A stretch of DNA of 64,000 nucleotides from Flavobacterium sp. NKUCC04_CG (GTDB lineage Bacteria > Bacteroidota > Bacteroidia > Flavobacteriales > Flavobacteriaceae). The notes under the pieces are model-generated. The model searched no databases, was not told the origin of the DNA, and was given only the letters and a program-made list of their open reading frames with translations. The stretch's first letter is position 1. Each line of letters starts with the position of its first letter. Below are positions 10,249-19,862 of this stretch, in pieces. Location of the stretch: positions 186,001-250,000 of the forward strand of contig NZ_JAHKRA010000002.1 of NCBI RefSeq assembly GCF_019345525.1, given 5' to 3'. Both the position numbers and the translations under genes were made by a program.

Positions 10249-13200
10249 TTATTTTGAAACAGAAGAATTTCGCTTAGACTCTTCTCTTTTAATCGTACTC
10301 AGTTCATTTTGCGCTTCGGCAACTACCTCTGGGAAATCGCTAAAGTTTTTAACTACGCTTTCCAATATATACGTCGCCTGATAACTGTCTTTTAAGGCGT
10401 AAAAATTCTTAGCCATTAATACCAAGCCCTTAGCTCCAAAATATTTGTATCCTGAATAATCCTTCGCCAACTTCTGCACTGCGGCATTGGACGACTCAAA
10501 TTTTCCTTCTTTATTTTTAAAATAAGCATCGTAATAAAGTGCTTCTGCCGCCAATTCTCCTTTGGCAATTTCAGCCACTTTGATATAGGCTGCTTTCGCC
10601 TTAACTTCATCTTTTGCATTAAATGCCGCACGAGCCACGATGATTTGCGCATCACTTTTCACCTTAGCATCTACTTTCGGATTACTCAATACTTTTTCTG
10701 CATAAACCACCGCCTGAGCGTCGTTTTTTTGATCGTAGTAAACCTTCATTAAATTTGACTGAGCAAAGAGTATATTTTGCTGATAATCCGACTGGGTCTC
10801 TAATTTCTTTAATACCTCTACAGCTTTCGTATTCTCTTTTTGCGATAAATAAATTTCTCCTAAACGAGCTAAGGCCGGTTCTGTAAATGCATTACGCGCT
10901 TTGGATGCTACAAACTCAAAATGAGGTATGGATGTCGTTATGTCTTTGGCTGCATAAAATATTTCACCCAAGTAAAAATTCGCTTTTAAAGCATGTGCTC
11001 CATTGGAGAAATTAGCCAAATAAGAAGCAAAGCCTTTGGTGGCTTGTGCCGTGTTGTTTTGCAAATACTGTTTTTCAGCAGCTTCATAAGTATCGTTGTC
11101 CAAATCCGAATTGGAAACCTCTATAAAATCCAAATCCTTAACCCAAGCTGCATATTCATCCACGCGTCCATTATCGACATAAATCAATCGCGCGTTGGAA
11201 ACGGCTTCTGTAGCTTCTGCAGTATTGGGATAGTCCGATACTACTTTTTTGAATTTTACCAAAGCCTTGTCGTTCTCATTACTGTTGTAATACACCAATC
11301 CTTGTCTAAGGATGGCTCGCGATACAAAAGTACTGGTCGGATAACTCTTAATCAATTGATCCAATGCCTGTACGCCTTTTTGCGCTTGGTTGGTTGTGAT
11401 ATAGGTGTTTCCAATCTCAAACAAGGCATCATCTGCATAATTTGATTTGGGATATTTTTTAATAAACGCATTCAAATCGTCAATTTTACGGTCGTTTCTA
11501 TCGACAAAACCGTAAGACATCGCTTTTTGAAAAGTAGCATATTCCACATCGGCAGTATTGCTTTCGATAACTTTATTATAAGCCTCCATCGCTGGCCAAT
11601 ATTTACCCAATACAAAATTACAATCACCCAATCTTACGTAGGCATCATTTTTTCTAGAGGCATCTGCCTTAGTTGTATTGACGTATTTTTGAAATGCAGC
11701 AGCAGCTGCTTCATATTGCTTAAGCTTAAAAGAAGCATATGCCTTACTGTATTCTATATTTTGATATTCCGGCGTTTTAGTCGCTTCTGCAATCGATAAA
11801 AAAGCCCCGTACGATTCCAAAGCTTTTGCAAATTGCTGGCTGTTAAATTCCGTTTCGCCTTTCCAATAGTGTGCTCGTGCAGTAAACTTAGCATCCTGTT
11901 TTTCTGCAAGGGACTTATTAAATAACGAAAGGGCCTCGTCGTATTTACTTTCCGAATAGAACTCTAAACCTCGGTAAAAAGTAACTTTCTGGTAAGCCAA
12001 TTTGTTTTGGATACTTTTATTGTTTTCCAAAAGCGTCAAGGCTTCTTTATAGTTTTTGGAAGTGATATAGGAATCGATCAACAAGGACTCCAATTCCTCC
12101 TTATATGGCGAAGCGGGATATTTAGCTAAAAATGCTGTTATAACCCCAGGTACACTTTGATAAGGATTTCCGATTTCATAACTCAATTTAGCATAATTTA
12201 AATAAGCATCTTGCTGAATTTTGGTATCAAAACTCATTTCAGAAGCATTCTTAAAGGCATTTAGCGCTTGTGGTTTTTTGTCGGTATGCAAATAACTTTC
12301 CCCCAAATGATAATAAGCATTTTGAGCTACTCCATCATTTCCTCCGATAATTTTATTAAATTGTTCTATGGACTTATCATAATCCTTCGATTTATAATAG
12401 GCATAACCCAATTGATAAAAATCGGTATTACTCCATCTTCCCTTTTTACCTTTGTATTCCAACAAATAAGGTAGCGCCTTATCAAATTGACCCAAGTTAA
12501 AATAGCTTTCTCCAATAATCTTAGACAATTCCGATTTCTCTTCATCGGTAGCCTTACTCATTTGAGCCGACCCTTGGTCAATTGCCTTTTGAAAATTTCC
12601 GGATTTAAAACTCATATCCGCTTGGAAATACCCCATTTTCTCCTTGTATTTCTCTTTGCTTTCCACTTGTTCAAACAACTGATTGGCATCTTCGTAATTG
12701 TCGGAATCATAAGCTATATAACCCAAGTAATACACCGCTTGTTCGCCGTATTCTTTGCTTTCTTTAACCTTGGTAAAATATTTTTGAGCCTCTTTTTTAT
12801 TTTTAACGGAGAAGTTACCGTATGCTTTTTGAAAATAAAAACGATCCAAATCGCGCTCACTCATAGCATCTTCTTTTACTTTCTGAGCAAAGCGTAACGA
12901 TTTTGCAAAATCGCCTTGGTCAAAATAAAACTTAGTCACTTCTACATAGGCTTGATTTTGCTTTGAACTCGTTGGATAGTTCTTTACAAATAAATCAATT
13001 TTTTCTTCAGCTCCGGGTTGTTCCAATCTAATAGCACAATTAGCTATATAATAGGCACATTCCGCTTCCAGCTCATTCTCTTGATTATTTTGTGCCAGCT
13101 TAATCTTGTCAAACAAGATTTGGGCCGCTAAATACTGCTCTTCTTTAAATAATGCTACGGCATGATTAAATTCAGAAAGTTCACCGGTATAAACGGCACT

Positions 13201-13269
13201 TTGTTGTGCACTAGCCACAACACTTCCCAGAGATAATGACCAATAGAATAACCTATTTATTTTTCGCAT
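10249..13269 (-). CDS. exported tetratricopeptide-repeat protein
   Basis: 1006 residues starting at ATG 13267-13269, with a signal peptide of about 21 residues (SLGSVVASAQ). Nearly the whole mature protein is TPR or TPR-like helical hairpins. Typical repeat phrases are ALPYLLEYKGKKGRWSNTDF, FYQLGYAYYKSKDYDKSIEQ and ADDALFEIGNTYITTNQAQK, and I judge there are well over 20 repeats. Such arrays are protein-interaction scaffolds, and the signal peptide places it in the periplasm or on the outer membrane. It is transcribed first in an operon with the plug-less barrel gene, so an envelope complex of the two is the simplest reading. A TATATTTG -7 box lies 21 bases upstream. No enzymatic domain is visible. 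Confidence 0.88.
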   Translation of the reverse strand: MRKINRLFYWSLSLGSVVASAQQSAVYTGELSEFNHAVALFKEEQYLAAQILFDKIKLAQNNQENELEAECAYYIANCAIRLEQPGAEEKIDLFVKNYPTSSKQNQAYVEVTKFYFDQGDFAKSLRFAQKVKEDAMSERDLDRFYFQKAYGNFSVKNKKEAQKYFTKVKESKEYGEQAVYYLGYIAYDSDNYEDANQLFEQVESKEKYKEKMGYFQADMSFKSGNFQKAIDQGSAQMSKATDEEKSELSKIIGESYFNLGQFDKALPYLLEYKGKKGRWSNTDFYQLGYAYYKSKDYDKSIEQFNKIIGGNDGVAQNAYYHLGESYLHTDKKPQALNAFKNASEMSFDTKIQQDAYLNYAKLSYEIGNPYQSVPGVITAFLAKYPASPYKEELESLLIDSYITSKNYKEALTLLENNKSIQNKLAYQKVTFYRGLEFYSESKYDEALSLFNKSLAEKQDAKFTARAHYWKGETEFNSQQFAKALESYGAFLSIAEATKTPEYQNIEYSKAYASFKLKQYEAAAAAFQKYVNTTKADASRKNDAYVRLGDCNFVLGKYWPAMEAYNKVIESNTADVEYATFQKAMSYGFVDRNDRKIDDLNAFIKKYPKSNYADDALFEIGNTYITTNQAQKGVQALDQLIKSYPTSTFVSRAILRQGLVYYNSNENDKALVKFKKVVSDYPNTAEATEAVSNARLIYVDNGRVDEYAAWVKDLDFIEVSNSDLDNDTYEAAEKQYLQNNTAQATKGFASYLANFSNGAHALKANFYLGEIFYAAKDITTSIPHFEFVASKARNAFTEPALARLGEIYLSQKENTKAVEVLKKLETQSDYQQNILFAQSNLMKVYYDQKNDAQAVVYAEKVLSNPKVDAKVKSDAQIIVARAAFNAKDEVKAKAAYIKVAEIAKGELAAEALYYDAYFKNKEGKFESSNAAVQKLAKDYSGYKYFGAKGLVLMAKNFYALKDSYQATYILESVVKNFSDFPEVVAEAQNELSTIKREESKRNSSVSK

Positions 13270-13289
13270 TTTTATTTTATTTTAAAATT

Positions 13290-13297
13290 CAAATATA
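13290..13297 (-). promoter_or_regulatory. putative -7 box of the TPR-barrel operon
   Basis: Minus-strand TATATTTG, a full TAnnTTTG match, 21 bases before the start codon of the TPR gene. I do not see a clear TTTG at the -33 position. Confidence 0.45.
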
Positions 13298-13470
13298 TCA
13301 TATTTTAGTCTATTAACGATGGCTTATACCAATATATTATAGGATTATTAAAGTATAAATATAGGCTGATTTGTCTATACGCGAATTTGCAAATTCGACA
13401 ATTATCATTACTAAAACACATCAAGCCATTTCTACACTGCTTTCTAACAAAAAGTATAACTCACTATCCA

Positions 13471-13538
13471 CACTGAAATAATTTAGATAGTACATTAAAC
13501 CCGATTTTTGATCAAAAATCACAGTTATCTATTCAGTG
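13471..13538. repeat. nested inverted repeat with a perfect 18-base palindrome at its centre
   Basis: An outer pair CACTGAA (13471-13477) / TTCAGTG (13532-13538), an inner pair AGATA / TATCT, and a central perfect palindrome GATTTTTGATCAAAAATC at 13503-13520. It could fold as a long bulged stem-loop or be a dyad binding site in the divergent promoter region. No function is known to me. Confidence 0.5.
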
Positions 13539-13788
13539 GAAAAAGATATATTACAGCTTTATAAACAAGCGAACCAGATCCTATAGCAATCGAATTACAA
13601 GCTGTTAAAAAATTATAAAAAAGACTGTAATAAACTGTAAATGAATTAAATTGTTAATAAAAACACATAAACTTACATAAGAGCACCTCTAATTTTAAGG
13701 TCAATCAAAAACAAGCACGGTTTTTTTATTTCAAGCCTTGATTTAGACGATTTAACTCCCTACATTTACCACACTAATTAACAAACCT

Positions 13789-14472
13789 ATGTCTACATCA
13801 GTTTTATCACTTCAAAACGCCACGATATATCAGGATGAATATGCCGTACTATCTCAAATTAACTTGGAAGTACAAAAAGGCGAATTCCTATACCTCATTG
13901 GAAAAACAGGAGCTGGGAAAAGTAGTTTTATGAAAACGATTTATGCCGATTTAAAACTGAAAGAAGGTAGCGGAACCGTAGTTAATTACGATTTGGAAAA
14001 ATTACGTGAAAGCGATATTCCTTTTTTAAGAAGAAAATTGGGAATTGTATTTCAAGACTTTAAGCTGCTTCCCGATAGAAATGTTTACGACAACTTATTA
14101 TTTGTTTTAAAAGCAACGGGTTGGGCAGAGAAAGAGGCTATGCACCGCCAAATTGAAGAGGTATTGGACCGAGTGGGTATGTTATCTCATGCGCGAAAAA
14201 TGCCGCATCAAATATCTGGAGGTGAACAACAACGCATCGCCATTGCCAGAGCATTACTCAACGACCCCGATTTGATTTTAGCTGATGAACCGACGGGAAA
14301 CCTCGATCCTCAAACCAGTGTTGAAGTCATGGAAGTCTTACAAAAGATTAATAAAAACGGACGTACCATCATTATGGCTACCCATGATTATGCCTTGTTG
14401 TTGAAATATCCAGCCAAAACTATAAAATGCGAAGACGGTAAGCTATTTGAAGTAGTTCAAAGAACGGTTTAA
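13789..14472 (+). CDS. ftsE: cell-division ABC transporter ATP-binding protein FtsE
   Basis: 227-residue ATPase. With the membrane protein FtsX it controls peptidoglycan hydrolysis at the septum. It has Walker A GKTGAGKS (38-45), the Q-loop in [15 protein letters not shown], the ABC signature ISGGEQQR (142-149), Walker B LILADEP followed by TGNLDP, and the H-loop in MATHDYALL. The [13 protein letters not shown] segment is typical of FtsE rather than of LolD or MacB. No ftsX follows here; in flavobacteria it is commonly elsewhere. The next gene, a glycosyltransferase, begins five bases after the stop, so the two are probably co-transcribed. Confidence 0.92.
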   Translation: MSTSVLSLQNATIYQDEYAVLSQINLEVQKGEFLYLIGKTGAGKSSFMKTIYADLKLKEGSGTVVNYDLEKLRESDIPFLRRKLGIVFQDFKLLPDRNVYDNLLFVLKATGWAEKEAMHRQIEEVLDRVGMLSHARKMPHQISGGEQQRIAIARALLNDPDLILADEPTGNLDPQTSVEVMEVLQKINKNGRTIIMATHDYALLLKYPAKTIKCEDGKLFEVVQRTV

Positions 14473-14477
14473 AGTAT

Positions 14478-15368
14478 ATGCTGTCTATTTTAATAGTTTC
14501 ATACAATTACAGTTTATATACCCTAGTTAAAAGATTACAGATTGAATGTGTTTCTTTGGGAGTGGAATTTGAGATTCTGTGTTCCGACGATAATTCTAAC
14601 AATCATTACAAAAACGAATCCATAGAACAACTAGAACATTGTCATTATTTTATACAACCTATCAATATTGGCAGAAGTCTTTCTCGTAATTTTTTAATCA
14701 ATAAAGCGCAATTCGATAGTATTATTATGCTGGATAGCGATACCCTACCAGCGCAACCTCATTTTATTAAAAACTACTTAGATCTACTTGTCAATCAAAA
14801 CAAAACATTTATTAATGGAGGACTGCAGTACCATCAAGATGGAATTCCAAAAAACGAAATGTTACGTTGGGTATATGGTAAATCGCGGGAAGCTATATCT
14901 GCATCGGTCCGCAATCTAAATCCCTACAGTTATGCCCTTTGCTCCAATATTTGTTTTAGTAAAAAAAGCATAAATAATATTCGCTTTAACAACAAAATTC
15001 GAGATTATGGCTATGAAGATTTAGTTTTTTATAAAGATTTACAAAAAAACCAAATCGACGTTTTTCATGTGGACAACCCAGTGTATCACCTCAAGCTAGA
15101 ATTATCACAGGTCTTTTTAAATAAAACTAAAATATCCATCGAAAACTTAAACAAACTATGGAAAAGCGGTGTAATAGTGAAACGGGATACTTCTTTATTG
15201 AAAACATTTTATTTAATTAATTTTTTCTATTTACAGAGAATTACCACTTGGCTTTTCTTAAAAACAGAAGGTTTTTTATTAAAAAATCTATTGTCAGAAA
15301 AACCTTCCGTACTCCTATTTGACCTTTACAAATTGGGGTACTTCTGCAGTTTACAAACTTCTAAATAA
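14478..15368 (+). CDS. family 2 glycosyltransferase
   Basis: 296-residue cytoplasmic GT-A fold enzyme. The N terminus MLSILIVSYNYSLYTLVKRL is the usual GT2 start, CSDDNS (about 35-40) is the nucleotide-binding acidic region, and MLDSDTLP supplies the DXD-type metal site at 86-88. RDYGYEDLVFYKDL near 187-200 resembles the ED motif of galactosyltransferase-type GT2 proteins. Its start lies five bases after ftsE and its 3' end overlaps the convergent GT4 gene by 18 bases. Donor and acceptor sugars cannot be named. The tight link to ftsE places a surface-glycan gene directly under the cell-division gene promoter. Confidence 0.85.
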   Translation: MLSILIVSYNYSLYTLVKRLQIECVSLGVEFEILCSDDNSNNHYKNESIEQLEHCHYFIQPINIGRSLSRNFLINKAQFDSIIMLDSDTLPAQPHFIKNYLDLLVNQNKTFINGGLQYHQDGIPKNEMLRWVYGKSREAISASVRNLNPYSYALCSNICFSKKSINNIRFNNKIRDYGYEDLVFYKDLQKNQIDVFHVDNPVYHLKLELSQVFLNKTKISIENLNKLWKSGVIVKRDTSLLKTFYLINFFYLQRITTWLFLKTEGFLLKNLLSEKPSVLLFDLYKLGYFCSLQTSK

Positions 15369-16424
15369 TCGTTCCCATTGACCGACAACACCTTCTAATT
15401 GATAGGTTGGTATCGACTTTTTTGTTGTCGTTTCCATCCGGCTCAACAATTCTTTGTCCTCAATAAGCAATCTCATTTTTTCCTCGAATTGTAGTAGATT
15501 ATTATCCTCTGCTAAAAAACCATTAATGCTATCCTTAATAATCCCATTTACCACAAATGGCACATCAAAAGCAACAACTACCTTTCCTAAGTTTAAAGCT
15601 TCTACTAAAACCATCCCCATACCTTCATGATAGGCCGCATGAATCAAAAATTCCGATTCAATAATCTTTTCCTCTATCGATAGTGTTTCTCCATAAAAAA
15701 AAACTTGCGGAACTTTTCGCTCTAAGAGGGAATGATATAAACCAACATCTTCTATTTTGCCATAGATATGCAAACTCCAATCTGGGAAATCTGCAACCAC
15801 TTTTTCAAAAACAGTCAACATACGGTCATAACCTTTTTCAACAGATATTCTGCCAACAGCTATAATTCTATTAGAATGAATCTTATTGATACCTATTTTA
15901 GAAACCGGTTCTACAAAATTGGGAATTATTGCTATATCACGGTGATTCCATTCCGTTTTACTCTCTTCATTTAGCAAAATAATCTTATCAAATTTTTTAT
16001 ACAATAGATTTGACACACCTAAAATCAATCGATTCTCAATTGTTGATCTTTTATCTTGTAATAAAAATATTCGCGAACCATGTATTTCAAACCACAAGTT
16101 TTTTTTCTTAATAAATAAACTTGCGAAATAAGCTTTAAACCCATTATCATTAACTAGAATAACATCCGGATTTATTATCTTAATAAGAACATTGACTTGT
16201 TTGTAAAAAGAAATAATGGAAAAAGGATTTTTCATTTTATGATTGAGAAAATAAAACTTTACCTGAGGATTAAATTCAAAAAAAGTTTTTTCTATTTCAT
16301 CATTACTACTAATTATCGAAACTTCATAACCCCAGTTTTCAATAAAATAATTAACTTTTGAAGCAGTCACCTTTGCGGCACCACCTGAACTGGATATTTG
16401 TGTTGATAAATAAACTATTTTCAT
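15351..16424 (-). CDS. family 4 glycosyltransferase
   Basis: 357 residues, GT-B fold. The N-terminal MKIVYLSTQISSSGGAAKVT has the glycine-rich acceptor-side motif, and the C-terminal half holds IIAVGRISVEKGYDRML and the EX7E-type signature in AAYHEGMGMVLVEALNLGKV (the two glutamates bind the nucleotide-sugar donor). It probably adds one sugar to a lipid-linked surface oligosaccharide. The gene sits between convergent and co-directional glycosyltransferases; about 80 bases separate it from the next GT4 upstream. Acceptor and sugar are unknown. Confidence 0.88.
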   Translation of the reverse strand: MKIVYLSTQISSSGGAAKVTASKVNYFIENWGYEVSIISSNDEIEKTFFEFNPQVKFYFLNHKMKNPFSIISFYKQVNVLIKIINPDVILVNDNGFKAYFASLFIKKKNLWFEIHGSRIFLLQDKRSTIENRLILGVSNLLYKKFDKIILLNEESKTEWNHRDIAIIPNFVEPVSKIGINKIHSNRIIAVGRISVEKGYDRMLTVFEKVVADFPDWSLHIYGKIEDVGLYHSLLERKVPQVFFYGETLSIEEKIIESEFLIHAAYHEGMGMVLVEALNLGKVVVAFDVPFVVNGIIKDSINGFLAEDNNLLQFEEKMRLLIEDKELLSRMETTTKKSIPTYQLEGVVGQWERLFRSL

Positions 16425-16505
16425 GCTTCATTCTATTTTTATTCCTTGTGAATTTGCGGATAGACTCAAAGACCTATCTTATAGAAAACTCTAACATTCC
16501 ATAAT

Positions 16506-17600
16506 TTAGCTCATTTTCATTAGTGAAACCCATTTTTGCCCTACTATTTCCAAACTAAACTGACCTATAGATTCCTTGGCATAGGCTTTACAACTGTTGT
16601 ATAGGTCCACATTGTCTATAAATAAATCTAAGGCTTCTTTCAACTTATCAATGTTTTGATCTTCAACCAATAAGCCGTTTTTATAAGGAATAACAATCTC
16701 CTTAGGCCCGGATAAACAATCGTAGGAAACAACAGGAGTTTCACAAGCCAAACTCTCAATCAGAACCATGGGTAACCCTTCAAATTGACTACTTAAAGTT
16801 AGAAATTTTGCATTCTTTATATATTTATAAGGATTATCTTGAAACCCAATAAAATGAACGAAATCAACGATTTTACAACTAATTACTTGCTCTTTTAGCT
16901 CCCCTATCAATCGTCCAGTCCCACAAATAACAAGGTGAATCTGATGATGTCTTAAGCTAGATTTTGAATAAGCTTCTATCAAATGATCGAATTGCTTAAC
17001 ACCGTTTTCGTATTGTCCAACACCAATAATATAATCAAATTGCAAATCTATAGCTTCCACTTTTAGTCTATCAATAGATTCAAAATCTACAGGATTATAA
17101 ATCGTAGTCACATTACTTAGTTGCGAATTAACGGTAACCATTCGATTAATTTCCTCTGTAATAGCAACCATTTGATATGCCTTTCCATATATCCATTTGG
17201 AAAAAATATCTTGAGTGGGTATATAGTCGTGTATCTTAGAACTGTGGATGGTAAAAACAGTTGGTGCTTTATAGATGTATTTAGCAATAACCCATTCTTG
17301 AATACCTTTGGTTCGAAATCGAAAATCAATAATAAAATCAAATTTATTGGTACTAAAAAATTGTTTTAATTTCAAGAATCTTTTATACCTTCCCGTTATT
17401 CCATAACCGTAGTTTGAAGCACTTGTTGAAAACACTTTTCCTCGAAATTCGTATCCCAATTCATCGATAACTGTTACAATATACACTTCAATCCCTATTT
17501 GGTCAAAATATACAGAAAGATTGGCCATCACACGTTCGGCTCCACCTCCACTTAAGCGAAACCCCACTAGAGCAATCGTATATTTATTTTGTAACTTCAT
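16506..17600 (-). CDS. family 4 glycosyltransferase
   Basis: 364 residues, GT-B fold. It shows LSGGGAERVMANLSVY near residue 16, characteristic of the WcaC/AmsD-like group of GT4 enzymes, then YIIGVGQYENGVKQFDHL in the donor domain and the signature SSQFEGLPMVLIESLACETP followed by VVSYDCLSGPKEI. It is transcribed with, and upstream of, the other GT4 gene. A GT2 gene is divergent, with only 34 bases between the two start codons, so their promoters must overlap. Confidence 0.88.
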   Translation of the reverse strand: MKLQNKYTIALVGFRLSGGGAERVMANLSVYFDQIGIEVYIVTVIDELGYEFRGKVFSTSASNYGYGITGRYKRFLKLKQFFSTNKFDFIIDFRFRTKGIQEWVIAKYIYKAPTVFTIHSSKIHDYIPTQDIFSKWIYGKAYQMVAITEEINRMVTVNSQLSNVTTIYNPVDFESIDRLKVEAIDLQFDYIIGVGQYENGVKQFDHLIEAYSKSSLRHHQIHLVICGTGRLIGELKEQVISCKIVDFVHFIGFQDNPYKYIKNAKFLTLSSQFEGLPMVLIESLACETPVVSYDCLSGPKEIVIPYKNGLLVEDQNIDKLKEALDLFIDNVDLYNSCKAYAKESIGQFSLEIVGQKWVSLMKMS

Positions 17601-17634
17601 TAACTTTATATATTTTTGACCAAATACCTTTCTT

Positions 17635-18531
17635 ATGCAAAACCTACCCTTGGTTACTGTTATTTGTCTTTGCTACAATCATCAAGAGTATGTCGTTGAA
17701 ACACTCAATTCGGTTTTATTTCAAAACTACGAAAATATAGAAATCATAATAGTAGATGATTATAGTACTGATAACTCTGTAAAAGTAATTGAAGATTGGT
17801 TAATAAAAAACTCAAATATCTTATTTATTAAGAATAGTAGTAACTTGGGAAACACCAAGAGCTTTAATGCTGCTGTAAAAGCTTCCAACGGACAATTTCT
17901 AATTGATTTGGCTTGTGATGATGTCTTATTAGAAAACACCGTTAGCGCACAAGTAAACCATATTTTAAACACCCCAATAGACCGTACTGCATTTGTTTAT
18001 GGCAATGCTATAAATATTGACAAAGATGGCGCTTTTCTATCGTATTACTTTGATGTAAATGAACAAGAACAGGTTTTAGAAGAAAGAAAGTCGGGTAATA
18101 TATATACCGAAATTTTAGCAGGCGGAACGAGTATGTGTTCCGTTACAGCGCTCTACAACCGAAAAATATTTGAAGAATTAAACGGATATGATGAAACCTT
18201 GTCCTATGAAGACTTAGATTATTGGATTAGAGCATCACGTCAATATAATATTTATTTTTGCGATCAAGTTTGGGTGAAAAAGCGGCAATTAGAACATTCA
18301 CTTGGAACTCATTTTAATAAGTCGAATTCCTTTGCTAAAAAAATAAATCTATCTACTTACCACATATTGAATAAATCCAATAGCCTTAATAAGTCTAAAG
18401 AAGAAGATTACGCCTTATTGCAGCGCATCCATTATGAAATGAGTCAAAGTTTTAAGAGAAAGGAATACGGTCTCTTTACAAAATACTTAATTTTAAAAAC
18501 CCGTTTACACCTGCAGCTTTTTATGCGTTAG
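17635..18531 (+). CDS. family 2 glycosyltransferase
   Basis: 298 residues. A typical GT2 N terminus (PLVTVICLCYNHQEYVVETL), IIIVDDYSTDNS as the nucleotide-binding motif and LIDLACDDVLL as the DXD-type metal site. LNGYDETLSYEDLDYWIRAS matches the C-terminal ED-containing motif of GT2 enzymes. It is divergent from the GT4 gene at 17600 and its last four bases overlap the convergent membrane-protein gene. Likely one step in the same surface polysaccharide; linkage unknown. Confidence 0.87.
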   Translation: MQNLPLVTVICLCYNHQEYVVETLNSVLFQNYENIEIIIVDDYSTDNSVKVIEDWLIKNSNILFIKNSSNLGNTKSFNAAVKASNGQFLIDLACDDVLLENTVSAQVNHILNTPIDRTAFVYGNAINIDKDGAFLSYYFDVNEQEQVLEERKSGNIYTEILAGGTSMCSVTALYNRKIFEELNGYDETLSYEDLDYWIRASRQYNIYFCDQVWVKKRQLEHSLGTHFNKSNSFAKKINLSTYHILNKSNSLNKSKEEDYALLQRIHYEMSQSFKRKEYGLFTKYLILKTRLHLQLFMR

Positions 18532-19862
18532 TCCAACTCAGAAATCTGCTTTGATTTAATCCATACACTATTATATAGACAAGACATCACATAACCTATC
18601 CAGGTAAATCCCAGTAACATAAACGGCATATACCAAACTATAAAATTCATATGTGTATGAATGTACGAATGACTTTTAAAAATCAGAAACCAGGATAATG
18701 GTGCCAAAATGGAGAACCACAAACTATACATCAATGCAAAACCACGACTCTTTTGATTGTTATTAATTTTACGAAACAAGGCCAAACCAGTAAAAATTAT
18801 AGAAAAACTTATTAAAACTAAAATAACGGTTTTAAAGTCTATTGCAAAATGATAATTCGCCGTTTTAAATATAAAGGCATCTCCAGACAAATACTTTTTC
18901 AATACTTCCCAAAAAGAACTGTCTAACGATTCCTTATACGGTTCTGAAAAACGAGAAGAATCACTATAAGATCTTCTGAAAAAAGTAGCTTTTAAATAGG
19001 CCCAACCGTTCTCTGCTTCCAGATTTTCCTTACCATTTAGCTGAAACATCAATAAAAAAACAGTCATTACCAGACCTGTACACAAACCTAGTGAAGCCGC
19101 AAACACACGTTTTACAAAAACAATAATTGGCCATCGATCGACTATAGCATAATAAAGATAAGGCACTACACCCATAATTAGGGTAGTCGTGATATACTCA
19201 TATCCCGTAAAAAAACATTTTACAAACATCAATATAAAGGATACACAAAAAATCTGCACATTATAACAAGTTGAAATTCGTTGTTTAAACTTTTCCCTAT
19301 TTAAAAAGAACAGTAGAGACACAAAAGGTATATAAAACGACCAAAGGCTCCACCATAGGTTTTTTCCAAAAATGACAATCCAATACGACGACAACATCAA
19401 TAAAAGGGTTACTATAGCTGTAAAATAACCAAAATTATTTTTGACCCAAACTAAAAACAAGCTAAAAACCGCAGCCAATAATGCCGCTGTTAATATATAA
19501 AAAGCTATTAAATTTGTAGTGTTTGTAAAAGGAGAAACTTTACTTAATATCGAAAAAAAGATGCCCTGTCCTCCAATCTGACTATTGTATGTGTTAAAAA
19601 AATTCGAATCTACCTCTATCGTATTTTGATAAATATTATATTGATCCGTAAGATAATCTCCATAACAGCCCGGCAATCCACTCTGATAAAAAACCCCTTC
19701 TCGTTCAGACAAAGCCAATCGCCCTAAAATTAAAGATTCCGAGTCTCGCTGAAAATATTTAAAAGAACCGTCCAACTGTCCGAAAAAATTAGAATAAAAA
19801 ACGCTTGTTAGCAATAAAAAGACAACTAAGAAAAAAAGGTTACTTTTAAATTTTAATCGCAT
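18528..19862 (-). CDS. polytopic membrane protein, GT-C glycosyltransferase-like
   Basis: 444 residues with roughly ten to eleven hydrophobic helices and no signal peptide other than the first helix (about 8-27). The first extracytoplasmic loop is long and contains QRDSESLILGRL; an acidic residue in that loop is where GT-C enzymes keep their catalytic aspartate. I do not recognise a named family. Its start overlaps the 3' end of a polyprenyl-phosphate glycosyltransferase by 17 bases, so the two are translationally coupled. In that context a GT-C enzyme using the polyprenyl-phosphate sugar made by its neighbour is the best inference. An uncharacterised oligosaccharide transporter is the alternative. 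Confidence 0.65.
   Translation of the reverse strand: MRLKFKSNLFFLVVFLLLTSVFYSNFFGQLDGSFKYFQRDSESLILGRLALSEREGVFYQSGLPGCYGDYLTDQYNIYQNTIEVDSNFFNTYNSQIGGQGIFFSILSKVSPFTNTTNLIAFYILTAALLAAVFSLFLVWVKNNFGYFTAIVTLLLMLSSYWIVIFGKNLWWSLWSFYIPFVSLLFFLNREKFKQRISTCYNVQIFCVSFILMFVKCFFTGYEYITTTLIMGVVPYLYYAIVDRWPIIVFVKRVFAASLGLCTGLVMTVFLLMFQLNGKENLEAENGWAYLKATFFRRSYSDSSRFSEPYKESLDSSFWEVLKKYLSGDAFIFKTANYHFAIDFKTVILVLISFSIIFTGLALFRKINNNQKSRGFALMYSLWFSILAPLSWFLIFKSHSYIHTHMNFIVWYMPFMLLGFTWIGYVMSCLYNSVWIKSKQISELD

Larger units (their letters stand above)
13270..13788. other. divergent intergenic region between the TPR gene and ftsE
   Basis: 519 bases separating divergent operons. It holds the TPR promoter box at 13290-13297, a nested inverted repeat at 13471-13538, and a weak TACATTTA box near 13761 with TTG about 20 bases before it that could serve ftsE. 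No ORF is supportable. Confidence 0.5.

Noticed and set aside
12487-12897. 136-codon plus-strand ORF
   Set aside because: Antisense shadow of the TPR gene; its apparent hydrophobic segments come from the complement of charged helices.
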